Source: Castor canadensis (lineage: Eukaryota > Chordata > Mammalia > Rodentia > Castoridae). Taken from it: 64,000 nt of DNA. Below the pieces are notes generated by a model that saw only the letters and a list, made by a program, of their open reading frames with translations, ran no database searches and was not told the origin of the DNA. Positions 24,963 to 36,639 of this stretch are shown piece by piece (position 1 is the first letter of the stretch; the number at the start of each line of letters is the position of its first letter). The translations under genes and the position numbers were made by a program. The stretch spans positions 159,144,542 to 159,208,541 of the forward strand of contig NC_133392.1 in the NCBI RefSeq assembly GCF_047511655.1, read 5' to 3'.

Positions 24963-27900
24963 CTTGGCTTTCTGCTGCTGAGCTGGGTGATGGATCTCAC
25001 TGGCTCATCAAGTGAGGAAAATTCTGGGGCTCTGGAATGAATGTGGGAAGTGAGGAGATGGTCCTTTTTCCATATTTTCCCAATCCTACTTCAGCTGCAA
25101 CCATCACGGCCTCAAAATAGCCAACTTGCAGTACCTGGATGCTGGAAAGATAGAGAAGATGGGAGGCAGGCAGGTGCCAGGGAAGCAAGTAAGACAGGCA
25201 TAGGCAGCTGGCTCTAAGACAAGTGACACACACTACCCCACAGACCAGGTCTCTGGGGCAAATCACATGGTCATTTGGCAGAGCAGGGACAGGCCTCCTA
25301 ATATCCCATCCAGGAAGGAGATGAGTTAAAATTAGGGTGTGCTGGTGCAGGGGACCTCAGGCTGGGGCACTGGTCACAGAGAGCATTCCTGGTTTACAGG
25401 AAGTGGAAAGCCAGCCCTGTCTGAGCTTCCCAGGGTGTAATGAAGGATACGAAGAGCTGGCAGCTGCTCGCATTACCTGGGTTGGGAGACTTGTGTGTCT
25501 GCAGAGTCCAGGTCAAACCAAAACCCTTGAGCCAATTCGTAGCGAAGGGATGAAGACTGGGTATATGACCTTCTCACCCTGGTTAGGTGTGGACAGGCCC
25601 TTTCTTACAGGCAAGCCCTTTCACCTCCTCAGCATGGGTTGAACCAAGATAGACAGCTCGTCTCAGTGGCACCAAGGACCATCTTTTGACAAACTCACTC
25701 CAAAGATGGGCCAGGGCTGGGACAGAGGGGCACCACTAGCAGAGGGATGAGTGTGGTGGGTCACCAAGGAAACAGAAGGGCAGGGCTTTCCATTTCATGA
25801 AAAAAGGAGTTTCCATATTTCTTCGGACCTTGAACTGGATCCTGACCTCCTGAACATGCAGGGGAACTCATCCCTGCAGAGGTAAGAATTTCTGGCATTT
25901 GCTAGAGATGGACTGGACAGTAGAGGGGGCAGGGTAGGAACAGAATCAAGGTTTCTTCATGAGTGGGGAGGCCAGGGTCAGTCTCGCTGCCACTCTGTGC
26001 CTCAGTTTCCCTTTGTAGGCTAATAACCCCTCACAGAGTTATTTAAAAGGTCCCAAGGTGAAGTAAGGTCAAAAGTGTAGCTCCAGTGAGAAGTCCCTAC
26101 TCCTCATCGCACACAGGACTATGGTTTCCTGCCTCCCCTCTAACTAAATGGCCATCTTGTTGATGGTTACGAACAATGGTGCCTTTGTCCTGGGGACCTA
26201 CCAGGCCAGGCAGACTGGTGTCCCTGAGAATTTGTTGCTGTTGGTGGCACCTCCTAGGTTTCTACCAGTGCCACCAGGATCTTGGACACACCTGAAGACA
26301 TTGGCTTCTTCTGTGAGTGTCAGTGATGCCTCAACAGGGCCTTCTAAAAGACAGCTAGTCATAGCCTTGGGGTGTCTGCTTCCTCCAACTTGGGTAACCA
26401 TGGAGGTGAACTGGGCTCAACAAAGTGTGAAGTATGGGGTCTCACCTGGCTCCATCAGAGTCTCTGTTGACCTTGGAGAAGTATCTGCCAGTTTACTCCT
26501 CTGAGACAGGAGATAGCTGACTGTTGGGTGGCTGAGACCCTGGCAACTTTAGCAGAAACTCTTCCGTGGGGTTTCTGCTCCTGGATACCTCCTGAGTTGG
26601 TCTTTCCCAAATGCTGTCTACAGCAGCCCACTATTCTCCCACTTTATGTAGGGACTCTAAGAAAACCCTTTGGCTCTGGGACCTTTGGTGACATGAAGAT
26701 CATTGAGAATTTAGCTACAAACCAAACACATACTGCTTCTGGCCAGTGTCCCCAGACACTGAAACACATTCCTGGGGGTTCTAAGATTGGAGTAGGCTTT
26801 CATTCCACACAGGCTGTTTGCCCACTAGTCATGCCAATCACCAACAAACACCAGGCGCTCCTTCCTCCATGCCCTTACCGGAAACTGCTGAATCAACACT
26901 TTGTACTCACTTCTTCCCAATCATTTGGGTTGAGAAGGTGAATGAAAAAGGAAAGGAAAGGAAGAAAGAAGCCAGCCCAAGGATATAAAGCCTTCCAAGG
27001 TGGCCAGCCCACAGAGGTCTCCATCTTCTTGTTCTCTAGCACACAAGTCCCACCCCTCCCTATCTCTTGCACAAGTTTCCTCCCATCAAGGCTCCACATC
27101 CAGACCCAAGGGGTTTTGAACACTAGAAACACATGAAAGGGATTTTTAGGCTTTTCCACGACACCAGTCTCTCCACCTCATTGCCTGGCTCAGGTCCTGA
27201 TTGTCACCCACTAGGCATTTGTTCACTGGTGCAACAAAAAGAAGAAAAGGACAGATTTGGGCTTTATAGGTTTTATAAGGGAAGCTGTCCCCAGGCTGCT
27301 TTGGAGGCAGGGCTGTGCAGCAACCTAGCATGGGTCAGTGTCACTGAGGTCAGTGTGGACATGGACAGCTTCCCCTGGAGAGGCTGCATGTTGGGCCTGA
27401 TGGACAGGACCTTGGGAGCCAAGTGCACAGCCGAGGACCCCACGCTGCAAAAGCACAGGGCCAGGAGCCCAAGAGCTGCTCTTAAGCCCAGCTGACGCGT
27501 TTGCCAAGCATGAATCAGGAGGATAGATATGACTCTTCTCGCACGGGTCCCCAAACCCTGCAATAAAAGACCTGAATGCAGCTTCAAGAGCAGAGTGAAA
27601 CTTGCTCTTGGCATTGGAAAAAGGGCTGGTGTCTTTTGAGGAGGAGGAGAAGTTGCAGAGAAAGAAGAAATCCTGAAGCGACAGACAGTGGGACAGCTGT
27701 GGCCTGAACTTGCTGTTCTTGCTCCTTGGATGTGGATGGATTAATTTCCATAAATGCTAATAGCCTATTTCCCCAAGAGCTATTACTTATGTCATCTCCC
27801 CTTGGATGTGGTTCAACATAGGGCAGACAAATGGAAGGGAGGAAAAGTCAACCCCTATTGGTGGGTCCGTGGCTCTGGTCCCTCTCCCACCTGGGCAGCT

Positions 27901-28379
27901 CAGGTCTGGTTTCTAAGGTGGTCCTGCAAATCTCAGGGACCACCTGCCTTCAGCCAGATCCCTATCACACCAAGAAGCAAAGAAAGTTACCAACCCCAAA
28001 AATGCTGAATCACAAAGTGAGGCAGAGCAGGAAAGTGGGGGTGGGGTGGGGAGAAGGATGGTAGAGAGGAGGAAAGTGTGCTTAGAGGTTTCCCACCTTT
28101 AGCATCCCAGGATGCTCTAGGCAAAGTGTAGCCCTCACAGGGGCCCCCCAGGACAAATGTCAGGAGGAGCAAGCAGGGTGCGTGCACCCAGTCGGGAAGG
28201 GTGAGCAGGTAGGCAGGTACACGCCGCCGCTCATACTGCAGCAAGCAGCAGTGCAGCACTCCAAGCTCTGCATCCCGCAGGAACAGCAGCAGGTAGGAAG
28301 GTGGGGAAGAGCTTTGTGCCAGGGCCTGGGCAGGAGGGAGAAGCTGAGGATAGGACTTGGGGTTCAGGGATGGGAGTGG
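24963..28379. other. Unassigned intronic sequence
   Basis: No exon recognised. Two adjacent + strand open frames (26148-26504 and 26528-26941) are noted but match no family. A MIR-like scrap (GTGCCTCAGTTTCCC) is near 26000. Confidence 0.45.
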
Positions 28380-28860
28380 GAGAGTGGAGGGTGTAGGTAG
28401 CCCGGGGAACAGATGCAGGGAGGGAGCGTCAAGGTCCTGGGGAGCAGGGCAAGCTGGAGAGAGCCTCCGTGGGGAGAGAGCCTCTGCGGGAAGGAGCTGG
28501 GAGCAGAATGGGTGAAAGGATGGGACGTAAGGGAACGTAGCGAGGATGAAGGATGAGCCTTGAGAAGCAACGAGGAGAGATGGACCGGGACTGGGAGCGC
28601 TCCAATGGGGATGCGCAGAGGCCGGGAGAGGTGTTGGGAAGGATGGAGAGAAGAGGGAGGTGAGGTTGCGGGAACCGGGAGGTGGCAGCGATGGGGATGA
28701 AGTTTGGGGCAGGGGTCGGAGATGTAAGCTGAAAGGTCAGGCGGGATGATTAGGAAGCAAAGGCAGGATGGGATGGGGGAAGGGAGATGATGGAGAAGGA
28801 GGTGAGGAGGTTGGAGAGGAGGTGAGAACGGCGGCGGGGGCAGGGACGCAGGCCGTGGAA
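28380..28860. other. Polypurine-biased (G/A-rich) tract beside the CpG island
   Basis: The + strand is strongly purine-biased over about 480 bp, with many GGGAG, GGATGG and GGAGGTGAGG units. It is not a simple perfect repeat. The bias produces a long Pro/Ser-rich open frame on the - strand (28364-28975), which I regard as an artefact of composition. Confidence 0.7.
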
Positions 28861-28979
28861 GAGCAGATGGAGAGGGACCGCGGTGCCCGCCGCAGCGCGG
28901 CCTCTCAGGTGCCCGCCGCCGCTCTACCGGCGCAGGTCCTCGGAAAGCGCGGCCCGCCGGGGTCTCCCCCTGCACTCAC

Positions 28980-29080
28980 CTGGGGGCTCCAGCTCCGGAT
29001 CCTATGTCCCGTTCCGGATCTTCCTTCCCGCCCTGCCCCTGCGACTTTAGCGCCCCCGAATCCCGCTCGCTCCGGCAGGT
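28980..29080 (-). other. KCNAB2: Putative non-coding first exon of KCNAB2 (5' end approximate)
   Basis: On the - strand a strong donor, CCCCCAG|GTGAGTGCA, lies at 28980/28979 inside the CpG island. The exon start is set only roughly, 60-80 bases beyond the inverted CCAAT at 29140-29144. No KCNAB2 coding sequence is visible in it, so it would be 5' UTR. KCNAB2 encodes the cytosolic beta-2 subunit of Kv1 channels, an NADPH-binding aldo-keto-reductase-fold protein. The gene name rests on known synteny with NPHP4, not on homology. A different unannotated antisense transcript would look the same. Confidence 0.45.
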
Positions 29081-29085
29081 TCCGC

Positions 29086-29325
29086 CCGCAGCATCTTCAC
29101 CTCGTGGGACGCCCGAGGCCACGCCCCTGCCAGCCTATCATTGGGTGTTGTTCACGCCAGTCACACTCCCGTTGGTTGAAGGATCGTCATCCATGCAAAT
29201 CAGGATGGGCCCGCCGCCGCGTCCATTGGCTGGCGCTTGCGGAGAGAAGCTTCCTGATTTGGGCGCTGATTGGCTCTGCGGCCCCGACGAAAAAGTGACG
29301 CCAAGCGGGTTCTCGGCCTGAGTGC
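29086..29325. promoter_or_regulatory. Bidirectional promoter core with CCAAT boxes, octamer and CRE-like site
   Basis: Three ATTGG (inverted CCAAT) boxes lie at 29140-29144, 29225-29229 and 29269-29273. A perfect octamer ATGCAAAT is at 29193-29200 and a TGACG half-site at 29296-29300. No TATA box is evident. Multiple CCAAT boxes in a CpG island between divergent first exons are the usual layout of NF-Y-driven bidirectional promoters of broadly expressed genes. Factor binding is inferred from motifs only. Confidence 0.65.
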
Positions 29326-29329
29326 GCGG

Positions 29330-29524
29330 CGCGCCGCCGCCGTCGGAGGTTCCTTCCGTGCGTGGAGGAGAAAGAGGAGCGTTCCCCCGGCCAGTACTGG
29401 GTCAGCAAGGCCTGCGGCTCAACTCGGCACCGGTCACCAGGTCTCTGGGTCCGCGGTGCGGAGTCTTCCGCGAAAGTGTGTGTTCCCACGTCCTAGGCGC
29501 GGCCGCGGCGGGCCCGTCTCCTAG
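29330..29524 (+). other. NPHP4: Putative non-coding exon 1 of NPHP4 (5' end approximate)
   Basis: The start codon lies in the next exon, so NPHP4 needs an untranslated first exon in the CpG island. The best donor I see is CTCCTAG|GTAACG at 29524/29525. Other GT sites, such as CACCAG|GTCTCT near 29441, are possible. The 5' end is guessed from the position of the last CCAAT box. Exon 1 being 5' UTR agrees with what I recall of human NPHP4. Confidence 0.45.
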
Positions 29525-30934
29525 GTAACGCGGCCCGTGGCGGGCGGAGCCATGTAGGCGGGCGCCACGGGGGAGGTTGGCCGCGGCCTAGGGGCGCGGG
29601 AGGCCGTAGGGCGGGCCAGGCTTCTGGGTCTCGGAGTGGGGTGGTCCGCCCGGCCTCGTACGGGGATTCAGTGCCTACAGGGCGCGGCGGTGGGGCGCGG
29701 AGCTAGGCCGTGCCCACGTCGGTCACACCGTAACCCCGGGCAGTTGGTACGGTCTGGGCTCCTTAGGCTGCTCCTTTGCTCCCAGACCTCGCGCCCACTA
29801 CAACCCCCGGCCGGGGTGGGCGTGGCCACTGGCGCCCGTGACCTCGGTGTCCCCGGGTCTGTTCGCGCGCATCCTTCCCCGTTCTAGCTCGTTCAGGACC
29901 CCGCGACCGGCTCTTGCGGCTCTTTTATGTGCCGCGTGGCCCTGACCCTGCCCAGCCCTGGGACCTCCCGTCCGCCACGCGCCTCCCGTCCTCGCATGTC
30001 CACCCCCCCACCCCCGTCCAGCCCGCCGCTGCCGCGGGTCTCCCCGTGTCCGGCCCTGCGTGCGTCCGCGGTGATGCGCACGAGGCTCGCACGGAACTCC
30101 GCGAAGGAAGCCGGTCTCGCGCGTGCAGTGAGCGAGGAGGGTTATTTGGGAGGACGGTGGTGGGGTCTCCCAGTTCCAACCCCCGTTTCAGGGTAGCTCA
30201 CCCCTGCAGTGTTCGTGGGCCACAGTTCTGCCTTGTGCTGTGTCCTGCCTGGGCCTCACTTTACCTCCCATCCCCTGGGGGCAAAAGAGCTTGTCTGCTG
30301 CGTCAAGGATACTGTCTCTAGGCCCTTAGCATAGGGTGAATGAGGGAATGCCTGGCAGCCCTAATCAGCCCTAATCAAGCCCCCAGAAGCCCCAGGGCTC
30401 CCGAGCCTCAGGGCCAGGCAGTTCTTTTGGGAGGAGGCATCCCTGGGCCTGGCAGCGGTTCCCACCTGCTGCCCTTCCTTCTCCTGGGAACCACTGTTGG
30501 TGGGACTTCATTCAGCCCAGCTCATAACTTCAGGCTTTCCTGGTTCCCTCCCCATTCCATCAGAAAAAGTAGCTCGGGCTAGGCTCCTGTGCTGTTCATT
30601 CTCACCCTCTTGTCTTTCTCCCCCACTGAAGGTTTAGATTATTGGAGACTGGGCGTTTGATGGCCTTCGTGTTGTGGAACACACAGGTGCTTGGTAAATG
30701 TTTGTCAAGTAGATCTGTAGAAGCAGAGACCTCCGAGGGACTTCCTGGCGCGCACTGGCACTGTGTAGATTGGAAACGGGCAGGGAGGGTGGGGTCTTTA
30801 CTGAAGTTGGGAGGAGGAGAGAGGACTGGTTCCTTGGGTGCCTCCTTCCTGCTTTCACTGCCATCTTCTGGTCTCGGGGATGGAGCTGGGAGGGAGATAG
30901 CGTGGCTGAGATGGCTTTAGGTCAGTTCTCACTA

Positions 30935-31030
30935 GTCGTGGACTTTGGGCTGGCAGTTTAGCTTGAGCCTCAGACTCCTCATTCATGAGATGGAGCAGTG
31001 ATGATGCTTTGCATTTATTGGGTTAATAAA
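30935..31030 (+). repeat. MIR-like fossil
   Basis: TGGACTTTGGGCTGGCAGTTTAGCTTGAGCCTCAGACTCCTCATTCATGAGATGGAG fits the central MIR region. Confidence 0.5.
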
Positions 31031-32014
31031 CATGGGAATGCTGATGAGTTCCTGGCTCAATCAAAATTGGTGCATTTTCTTCTTGTTTCCCTGGAGAGTC
31101 TAGTGTACCTTTTCTTGGATTCAAAGCATGGAACCCTCCCAGTTTCCTCTTTCTAATGTTCATTTGGCCCCAGTGGCCATTTCACCTTTTTTCCAGGGTG
31201 TTTCTACATAATCACTAAAAGATTCTTGTTGAGGCTACAGTCTTGCCAGATAACAATGTAGCCCCATGCAGTGAGGTGACTTTCCCCTAAAGGTCTGCAT
31301 GGGGGAAGATGGGGGTGGTACCTAGCTGCTTACTCCGAGTAGGTGGGCCAGGTGTGGGAAGAGAAGCTAGAGCCCTTGGGGCTGTCTGGGTCATCCCCCA
31401 TACCATGTGTCCTTGGGAGTGTTGCCTCTCCCTCATTCTGTTGTCCAGACCCCACGGCTCCAGCCTCAAGATTTCCACATGGGACAGATCCTCCAGGATT
31501 GGTGCCTTTCTCCCAGTCTGGACCTCCTAGGACAGTAGGGGCAATGAGGGCAGGCAGTCCCCTGTGCTAGTGGACTGGCACTTGCATGCTGTTCAGCAGC
31601 ATCTCCTGAGCACCTGGGCACCTGGTGCTGCAGACACCGGGGAAGGGGGAAGGAAGCCCAGGGTTAGGAAGGGTCTTCCTCTGCAGAAACTCCTGCCCAG
31701 CCATCATGAGTTCCGAATGAGTATATACCTCCATGTCATCACAAGAGGCAACCTGAGAACAAAGTTTCCCTAAAGCTTCATTCGATTTTGTGTCTATTCT
31801 TGGAGCTCTGCTGTTGAACTGGGTGCCAAGGCCACAGGTGGGACAGGCTTCTTCTGCAAGGAGCTGGCCAGTGAGCATCAACTCAAGACATGAGACAGTG
31901 CTGTGACCAAGAGAAGCATAGAGGCCATGTAAGCCTGGGACTGAACTCCAGGGGGTGTCCAGGAGGAAGTGTCCTTTGAACTGGGTGTTAGTCAGGCCTT
32001 TTTGCTTATATGTC

Positions 32015-32320
32015 ATGGACAAGCTGCTATCACAAAATACCACAAACTCAAATACCCCAAAATAAATGGCTTGAAATAGCACATTCATTCTTTTCCAGTT
32101 GATGAGGTCAGAAGTCAAAAATCAGTCTCACTAAGCTAATTTCAAGGTGTTGGTAGGGTGGATTTCTTCTGGAGATTCTGGGAAGAACCTGCTCCTTCCT
32201 TTTCCAGCTTCAGGTGGTATCTGTGTTCCTTGTGGTTCCTTCCTCCTCCTTCAGATCTTCCTGCTATGGTTGTCACTTGGCCTTATTTCTGATCCCTCCC
32301 ACTGGTCTCTTGGAAGGACC
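32015..32320. repeat. Ancient interspersed repeat, family not assigned
   Basis: GCTGCTATCACAAAATACCACAAACTC, GAGGTCAGAAGTCAAAAATCAGTCTCAC, AAGGTGTTGGTAGGG and TTCTTCTGGAGATTCTGGG together mark a widespread mammalian repeat related to the one at 7510-7665. Non-coding. Confidence 0.6.
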
Positions 32321-33329
32321 CTCCGATAACCAGGCTCCCTGGATAACCCAGGATGATCTCCCATCTCACAGTCCTTGACATTACTCTGGTGCAAAATCTC
32401 TTTCACTGTGAAAGGTTATGTGGTCCCAGGTTCCAGGGATTAGGATGAGGACATGTTTTGGAGGCCATTATTCAGCCTGACAGGAAACCTTACTGGGGGA
32501 GGGGCAGAAGCTTCCTAGGGCCTTTGTTGGCCCATGCCACTCACCCCAATCACCCCCTGTGGATGTGGGGGGGCTGTTGTCCATCATCCCCACCTCACTG
32601 CTGTGTGTCCCCCTGCACTTGCCTCTGCCCATGTAATCCCTGTGGTGGCCAGTGGCTCCTGGGCCTCTGGACTGGGTAAATCTGGGCAGCTCTGGGCACT
32701 GTAGGAGGGACAGCCTGGGCTGAGTCTCCCAGAAAAGACTTCGCCTGTGATGCTCTATAGGTCACCTGTTCCCCTTTGAACCAATCACTGCAGGCGTCTG
32801 GCCAGATTGGGTTGCAGTTCCCACAAGCATGGAATTGACTGAGGTATGTTGAACAGACAGCAACACACAGGATGCAAGAAGCACAATGGCAGATTGCTCT
32901 GGCTCTGAGGGAGCACCTGGCCTGCAGGGGCCTTCCAGGGGTGGCTAGGACCTGGGCCAAGGCCCCTGGGAATGAGAGGAGCATCCTAGGCTGCCAGGCA
33001 TGGCCTTCCCATTCCCCATACCGTGCTGTGAGCATGGAGGGGGATGCCCTTAGAGTAGCTCCTCGGCCTTTTTTTGGTCTCAGATACCTTACTTTTAAAA
33101 AAATTACCAAGAACCACAATGAAGTTTTGTTTATGTGAGTTACATGTATTGATGTTTACCATATTAGAAATCAAAACTGAGAAATATTAAAAAAATGAAT
33201 TCTTTTAAAAATGACAGCAATAAACTGGCTACATGTTAACCTAAAAGGCTTTTTAAAAAGCGAAAGCCAACAACAACAAAATGGTGGGACGAGGGATGGC
33301 TTTGCATTTTTTGCTAATGTCTTTTTTTG

Positions 33330-33543
33330 TTTTTCTTTGGTGGCACTGGGGTTTGAACTCAGGGCCTCTTGCTTGCTAGGCAGGCGCTCCACCACCTGAG
33401 TCCTTCTACTAGTACCTTTTTATTCCCCACTGGGTATTTTCGAATAAGGTTATGAAAATTCTGTGCATGGGCTGGCTTTGAACCATGATCCTCCAGATCT
33501 TTGCCTGCCAAGTAATTAGGATTACAGAGTAAGCCACTGGCTC
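33330..33543 (-). repeat. Composite tRNA/7SL-type SINE, reverse orientation
   Basis: GGGGTTTGAACTCAGGGCC, GCTAGGCAGGCGCTCCACCACCTGAG, then a decayed 7SL-like part with GGCTGGCTTTGAACCATGATCC and AAGCCACTGGCTC. Confidence 0.85.
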
Positions 33544-33837
33544 AAAGCGTTGCTAATGTCTTTAATGTCTGGCTTGGAAGAAGACAGCTGGGTGCACTTC
33601 TGCATTTTTGTCTGTTGTTTTGGTGGAAGCATTTGAAGGAAATCTGTCCTCACCTGGATGAGAGAGCAGGGCCTTCAGGTGTGAGGGAGATTTCTTCCTT
33701 GATGCTGTGTCTACCTTCCATAGGCAGTAGTTTTTAAAATGCCTCACACAGTGTCCATGAACTCTTACCCTCTCTGCCCATAAACACCTCTGCTCTGTCT
33801 GGCTCTTGGAGGCATCTTTTGCTCCTGTAGGATTTTT

Positions 33838-33945
33838 TTTTCCTTTTTTTTTTTTGGTGGTACTGGGGTTTGAACTCAGGACCTCATGCTTGCTAGGCAG
33901 GTATTCTAGGGCAGGTATTCTACCACTTGAGCTGTTCCATCAGGT
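33838..33945 (-). repeat. tRNA-like SINE with internal short duplication, reverse orientation
   Basis: After two T-runs: GGTGGTACTGGGGTTTGAACTCAGGACC. GGCAGGTATTCTA then occurs twice in tandem before CCACTTGAGC, so this copy gained a short local duplication. Confidence 0.85.
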
Positions 33946-35451
33946 GCTCCTTAATGATTTTGCATCATTTGCTTGGAAAATACTGGTTCTGAGTTAGGCA
34001 GCCCTTCCAAATAGTGAAACGTTGAACCGCACAGTTTCTGAGGCTCAAATTGGCTGTGCCCAGCTTATCAGGCAAGTCTTGAGGTGTGAAGCTGCCAGGC
34101 TCACAGTGAGACATGGATGCTCCCAATTCTCATTTTTGTTCCCAAACTCCATTTTTACTAGTTATTTTCCTTAAAGTGACAAACTCACTTTGTTCATGTT
34201 TGAGAGTATCACTCAAGTCCTACACCTGAGTAACTATAGCTTGTCCCTCAGTATTAATGAAGGAAAAAGCAAGTATGGCCAGCAGCCCTGCTTCCTGTGG
34301 GATGACCAGCATCCTTCAGTTTGCAGCACAAACGCTTTCTATGTGTCTTGTTTTGTCCCACAGAATCTTAACATGTGCACCCTGCAGTTGAAATATAATG
34401 AAAATAACACCCTCCAGGGCTCTGCCAAGGATGTTCTCCAGTGAGGCGTGGTAACAAACTCCATGAGGACCTGTAGAGTTGGGTGCCACTGCCTCGGGTT
34501 GGGCTGGGCCCAGCAGCTGTGCTGCATCAGCGCTGGTGTCAAAGGGATGGAAACAACAGGACCATGTGAGGGTTAGCAGACAGCTCTGACCTCACAGAGT
34601 TCCTGCCACATGTGGAGAGCCACTCTGGAGAGTCACTGTCCCAGGAACTGTGTTACCCGCCTTCCTTCTGCCTGCTGTTTGGTGCCGGAAGCTCAGCTTT
34701 TTGTCAAGGCCTGGATCTTGATTCTATGTCAGTTGAGGGGACGTTTGGAAGGTGCAGACCCTGTCTGGCTGGAAGGTGTCAGTTAATCCTGAATGGATTA
34801 ACCGGTCCCTAAGAAGGCAGGAGTCCTGAACCTGCCCCAGCCTATTTGGGCAACAAGTATGTGTAGCTGAACTGTCCCCTTGTACTGGAGTTATGCTGCC
34901 ATCAAGCCAATGCTCCACTGATGACACTAGGTCTCACTGGCTCTGGAACCTGCTTCTGTTCTCTTCTTTAGATGTGAGTCTCACGGTAGCTGCTCCTAGG
35001 GTGGCCTCTGGCAACTTGAGAGTGACAACCTCTGCTCCAGGGGCTGTTTTCTGTTTTCAGGAGAGCCAGCAGGGCCCTGAGGTTTATATCTGAGATTTAG
35101 ATTTCATTGATGCTGATTGGGTCGTGCTCCCACAGTAGGTCTGGATATTAACTGCCACTCACTGTACCCTTGTGCAGTGCTCAACCTATAGAACTGTACA
35201 AAGTAGTCCTGAATGTACCCATCCCTAAACAGTCTCTGAGGCTAGGGCAGGGGGTTCTTTGGGCAAGATGGGCATATTTCCCAGGGAGCAGCAGGGGTGT
35301 GGGTCAGTGTGCACGTTGCTGTGCTGGAGTTTAGAGGGTGGGGTTGCAGAGTGTTGATTTTGGGTGTGGGTTCCTCTGGGAGACATTCAGAAATGCTGTG
35401 AACATTGTGGTTCTGATGACTTTTCCCTTTATTTGAACACGAATGGTGCAG

Positions 35452-35623
35452 AAATCCTGGAGGTCCAGGTGATGATCAGATGGGCAGCATGGACGACTGG
35501 CACAGGACCTTTGCCCAGAGCACACTTGTCCCTCCTCACCCCCAGAGGGCACGGCAGCTTTCAAAGGAGTCTGAGGCATTTCAGTGTGTGCTGAAGTGGC
35601 TTGAGGGACCGCTAATGAAGCAG
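35452..35623 (+). CDS. NPHP4: NPHP4 first coding exon (exon 2): 5' UTR end and codons 1-45
   Basis: NPHP4 is nephrocystin-4, a scaffold at the ciliary transition zone that works with NPHP1 and RPGRIP1L. Loss causes nephronophthisis type 4 and Senior-Loken syndrome in people (established). The exon follows a pyrimidine-rich tract and GTGCAG acceptor at 35451 and ends AAGCAG|GTAATG. From ATG 35489 it encodes 45 residues, including [19 protein letters not shown] and [11 protein letters not shown]. Human NPHP4, from memory, also has 45 residues here with the same [13 protein letters not shown] and FQCVLKWL blocks. An in-frame ATG at 35480 would add Met-Gly-Ser. I prefer 35489 because it matches the human start. 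A short out-of-frame ATG at 35472 precedes both. The exon ends in phase 0. Confidence 0.93.
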
Positions 35624-36639
35624 GTAATGAGATTGGCTGTTTGTTCAGATGCTCTCTGGGAGGGTTTCCCATCAGCATCGATTTTCACTGGTCTGCTTGG
35701 GGCTCATCACCGTGCCATTACCTTGGCTGGGGGCATTGGAGGAGAATGGTCCATCAGCACAGAAAACATAGGGTACCAGACTTCGTCGGTGCTTTCAACA
35801 CTGGGTCAGGGTTGCTTTCTGCCCACAGTGGGACCCAGGTAGCCTGGTTTGTGGGTTATTTCCAAGCCAGGCTGTTTGTAAGAAAGAGGATGCATTATGC
35901 ATGACTCGACATTCATCCTGCAAGTAGGGCCACAGAGGCAAAGCTCTGGGCATCTTGGCTGCTCTGTCTATGGCGTGTCCGTGTCCTTGTGCCTGGCTGT
36001 CCCATGGCCTACTGCACGCTCAGGCCTGGGCCCCGATGGCTCTAACCCAGTCCCATTGGTGTATGCATATGGTACAAACATGGTTTCTTACAGGGTTTAG
36101 TGTGGCAATTCCATTGTCTTCTGCAGCTGGCACGGTGATATTTGCACACATTTAAAGTTGTTGGAGTCCTGGGTCTGTGAATAGTTGGCAGTCACTAAGT
36201 CACTAACATCCCCATCATTCACTTCTACACATTTTGTTGAGTACGGGTGTTTGCCTGGGTTGGCACTGGGTGGAGTCACAGCTTTACTTCTTAGTATGAG
36301 TGCTCTTCCTTTGCCCTCACAGCCCTGGAAAGAGGGTGCCGGCATCATCCCCCTTCCACAGAAGAGGAGCAGATCCTGAGAGGAGGGAAGCCAGCTGGCC
36401 CTGGATTTCCACTCGACTGGACCTGCTCTAGTAGCTCCCCTTCCAGGAGCTCAGAGGCACTCAGTCATTTTCTTTCCTAGCAGGTTTATAAAGGAAATTT
36501 TATTTCCCGTTTTATTTTTGAAAAGATAATTTACATAGTTCAGAATTCACAGGAACCCAGGGAATGTGAATCATCCCATGGTGTCCCCAAGAGATTTTAC
36601 TACTTAAGCTATGCCCTCCCACTGGCCCAATTTTTTCTT

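Larger units (their letters stand above)
1..28979 (-). other. KCNAB2: Inferred long 5' intron of KCNAB2 (no coding exon seen)
   Basis: This half of the window contains no exon I can recognise on either strand. I assign it to the first intron of KCNAB2, the voltage-gated potassium channel beta-2 subunit of the aldo-keto reductase fold. The reason is position: a first-exon-like donor on the - strand at 28980/28979 reads leftwards from the CpG island, and KCNAB2 is the head-to-head neighbour of NPHP4 in human 1p36.31 (established synteny, from memory). I looked for the KCNAB2 N-terminal coding exon on the - strand and did not find it, so coding probably starts beyond the left edge. Content is interspersed repeats and unique intronic sequence, listed separately. 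The assignment is inference from synteny, not from coding sequence. Confidence 0.55.
28840..30110. promoter_or_regulatory. CpG island spanning the divergent KCNAB2/NPHP4 promoter
   Basis: CpG dinucleotides are frequent from about 28840 to 30110 (runs such as GCGCGGCGCGCCGCCGCCG and GGCGCGGCCGCGGCGGGCCC) and sparse in the rest of the window. It is the only CpG island here. It covers both putative first exons and the CCAAT-rich segment between them. Confidence 0.9.
29525..35451 (+). other. NPHP4: NPHP4 intron 1
   Basis: Starts in the CpG island and runs to the acceptor of the first coding exon. It holds a MIR-like fossil, an ancient repeat and two reverse SINEs, listed separately. No additional exon is recognised. 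The stretches 30110-30930 and 34000-35451 are unassigned unique sequence. Confidence 0.6.

Noticed and set aside
26148..26941. Two adjacent + strand frames (118 and 137 codons) that might be a broken retrogene
   Set aside because: No recognisable domain, no A tail or target duplication seen, and opposite-strand frames are comparable.
28364..28975. 203-codon Pro/Ser-rich frame on the - strand beside the CpG island
   Set aside because: It is created by the purine/pyrimidine bias and lies almost wholly in the intron after the strong donor at 28979.
31567..32118. 183-codon - strand frame
   Set aside because: It overlaps an ancient interspersed repeat and matches no protein I know.
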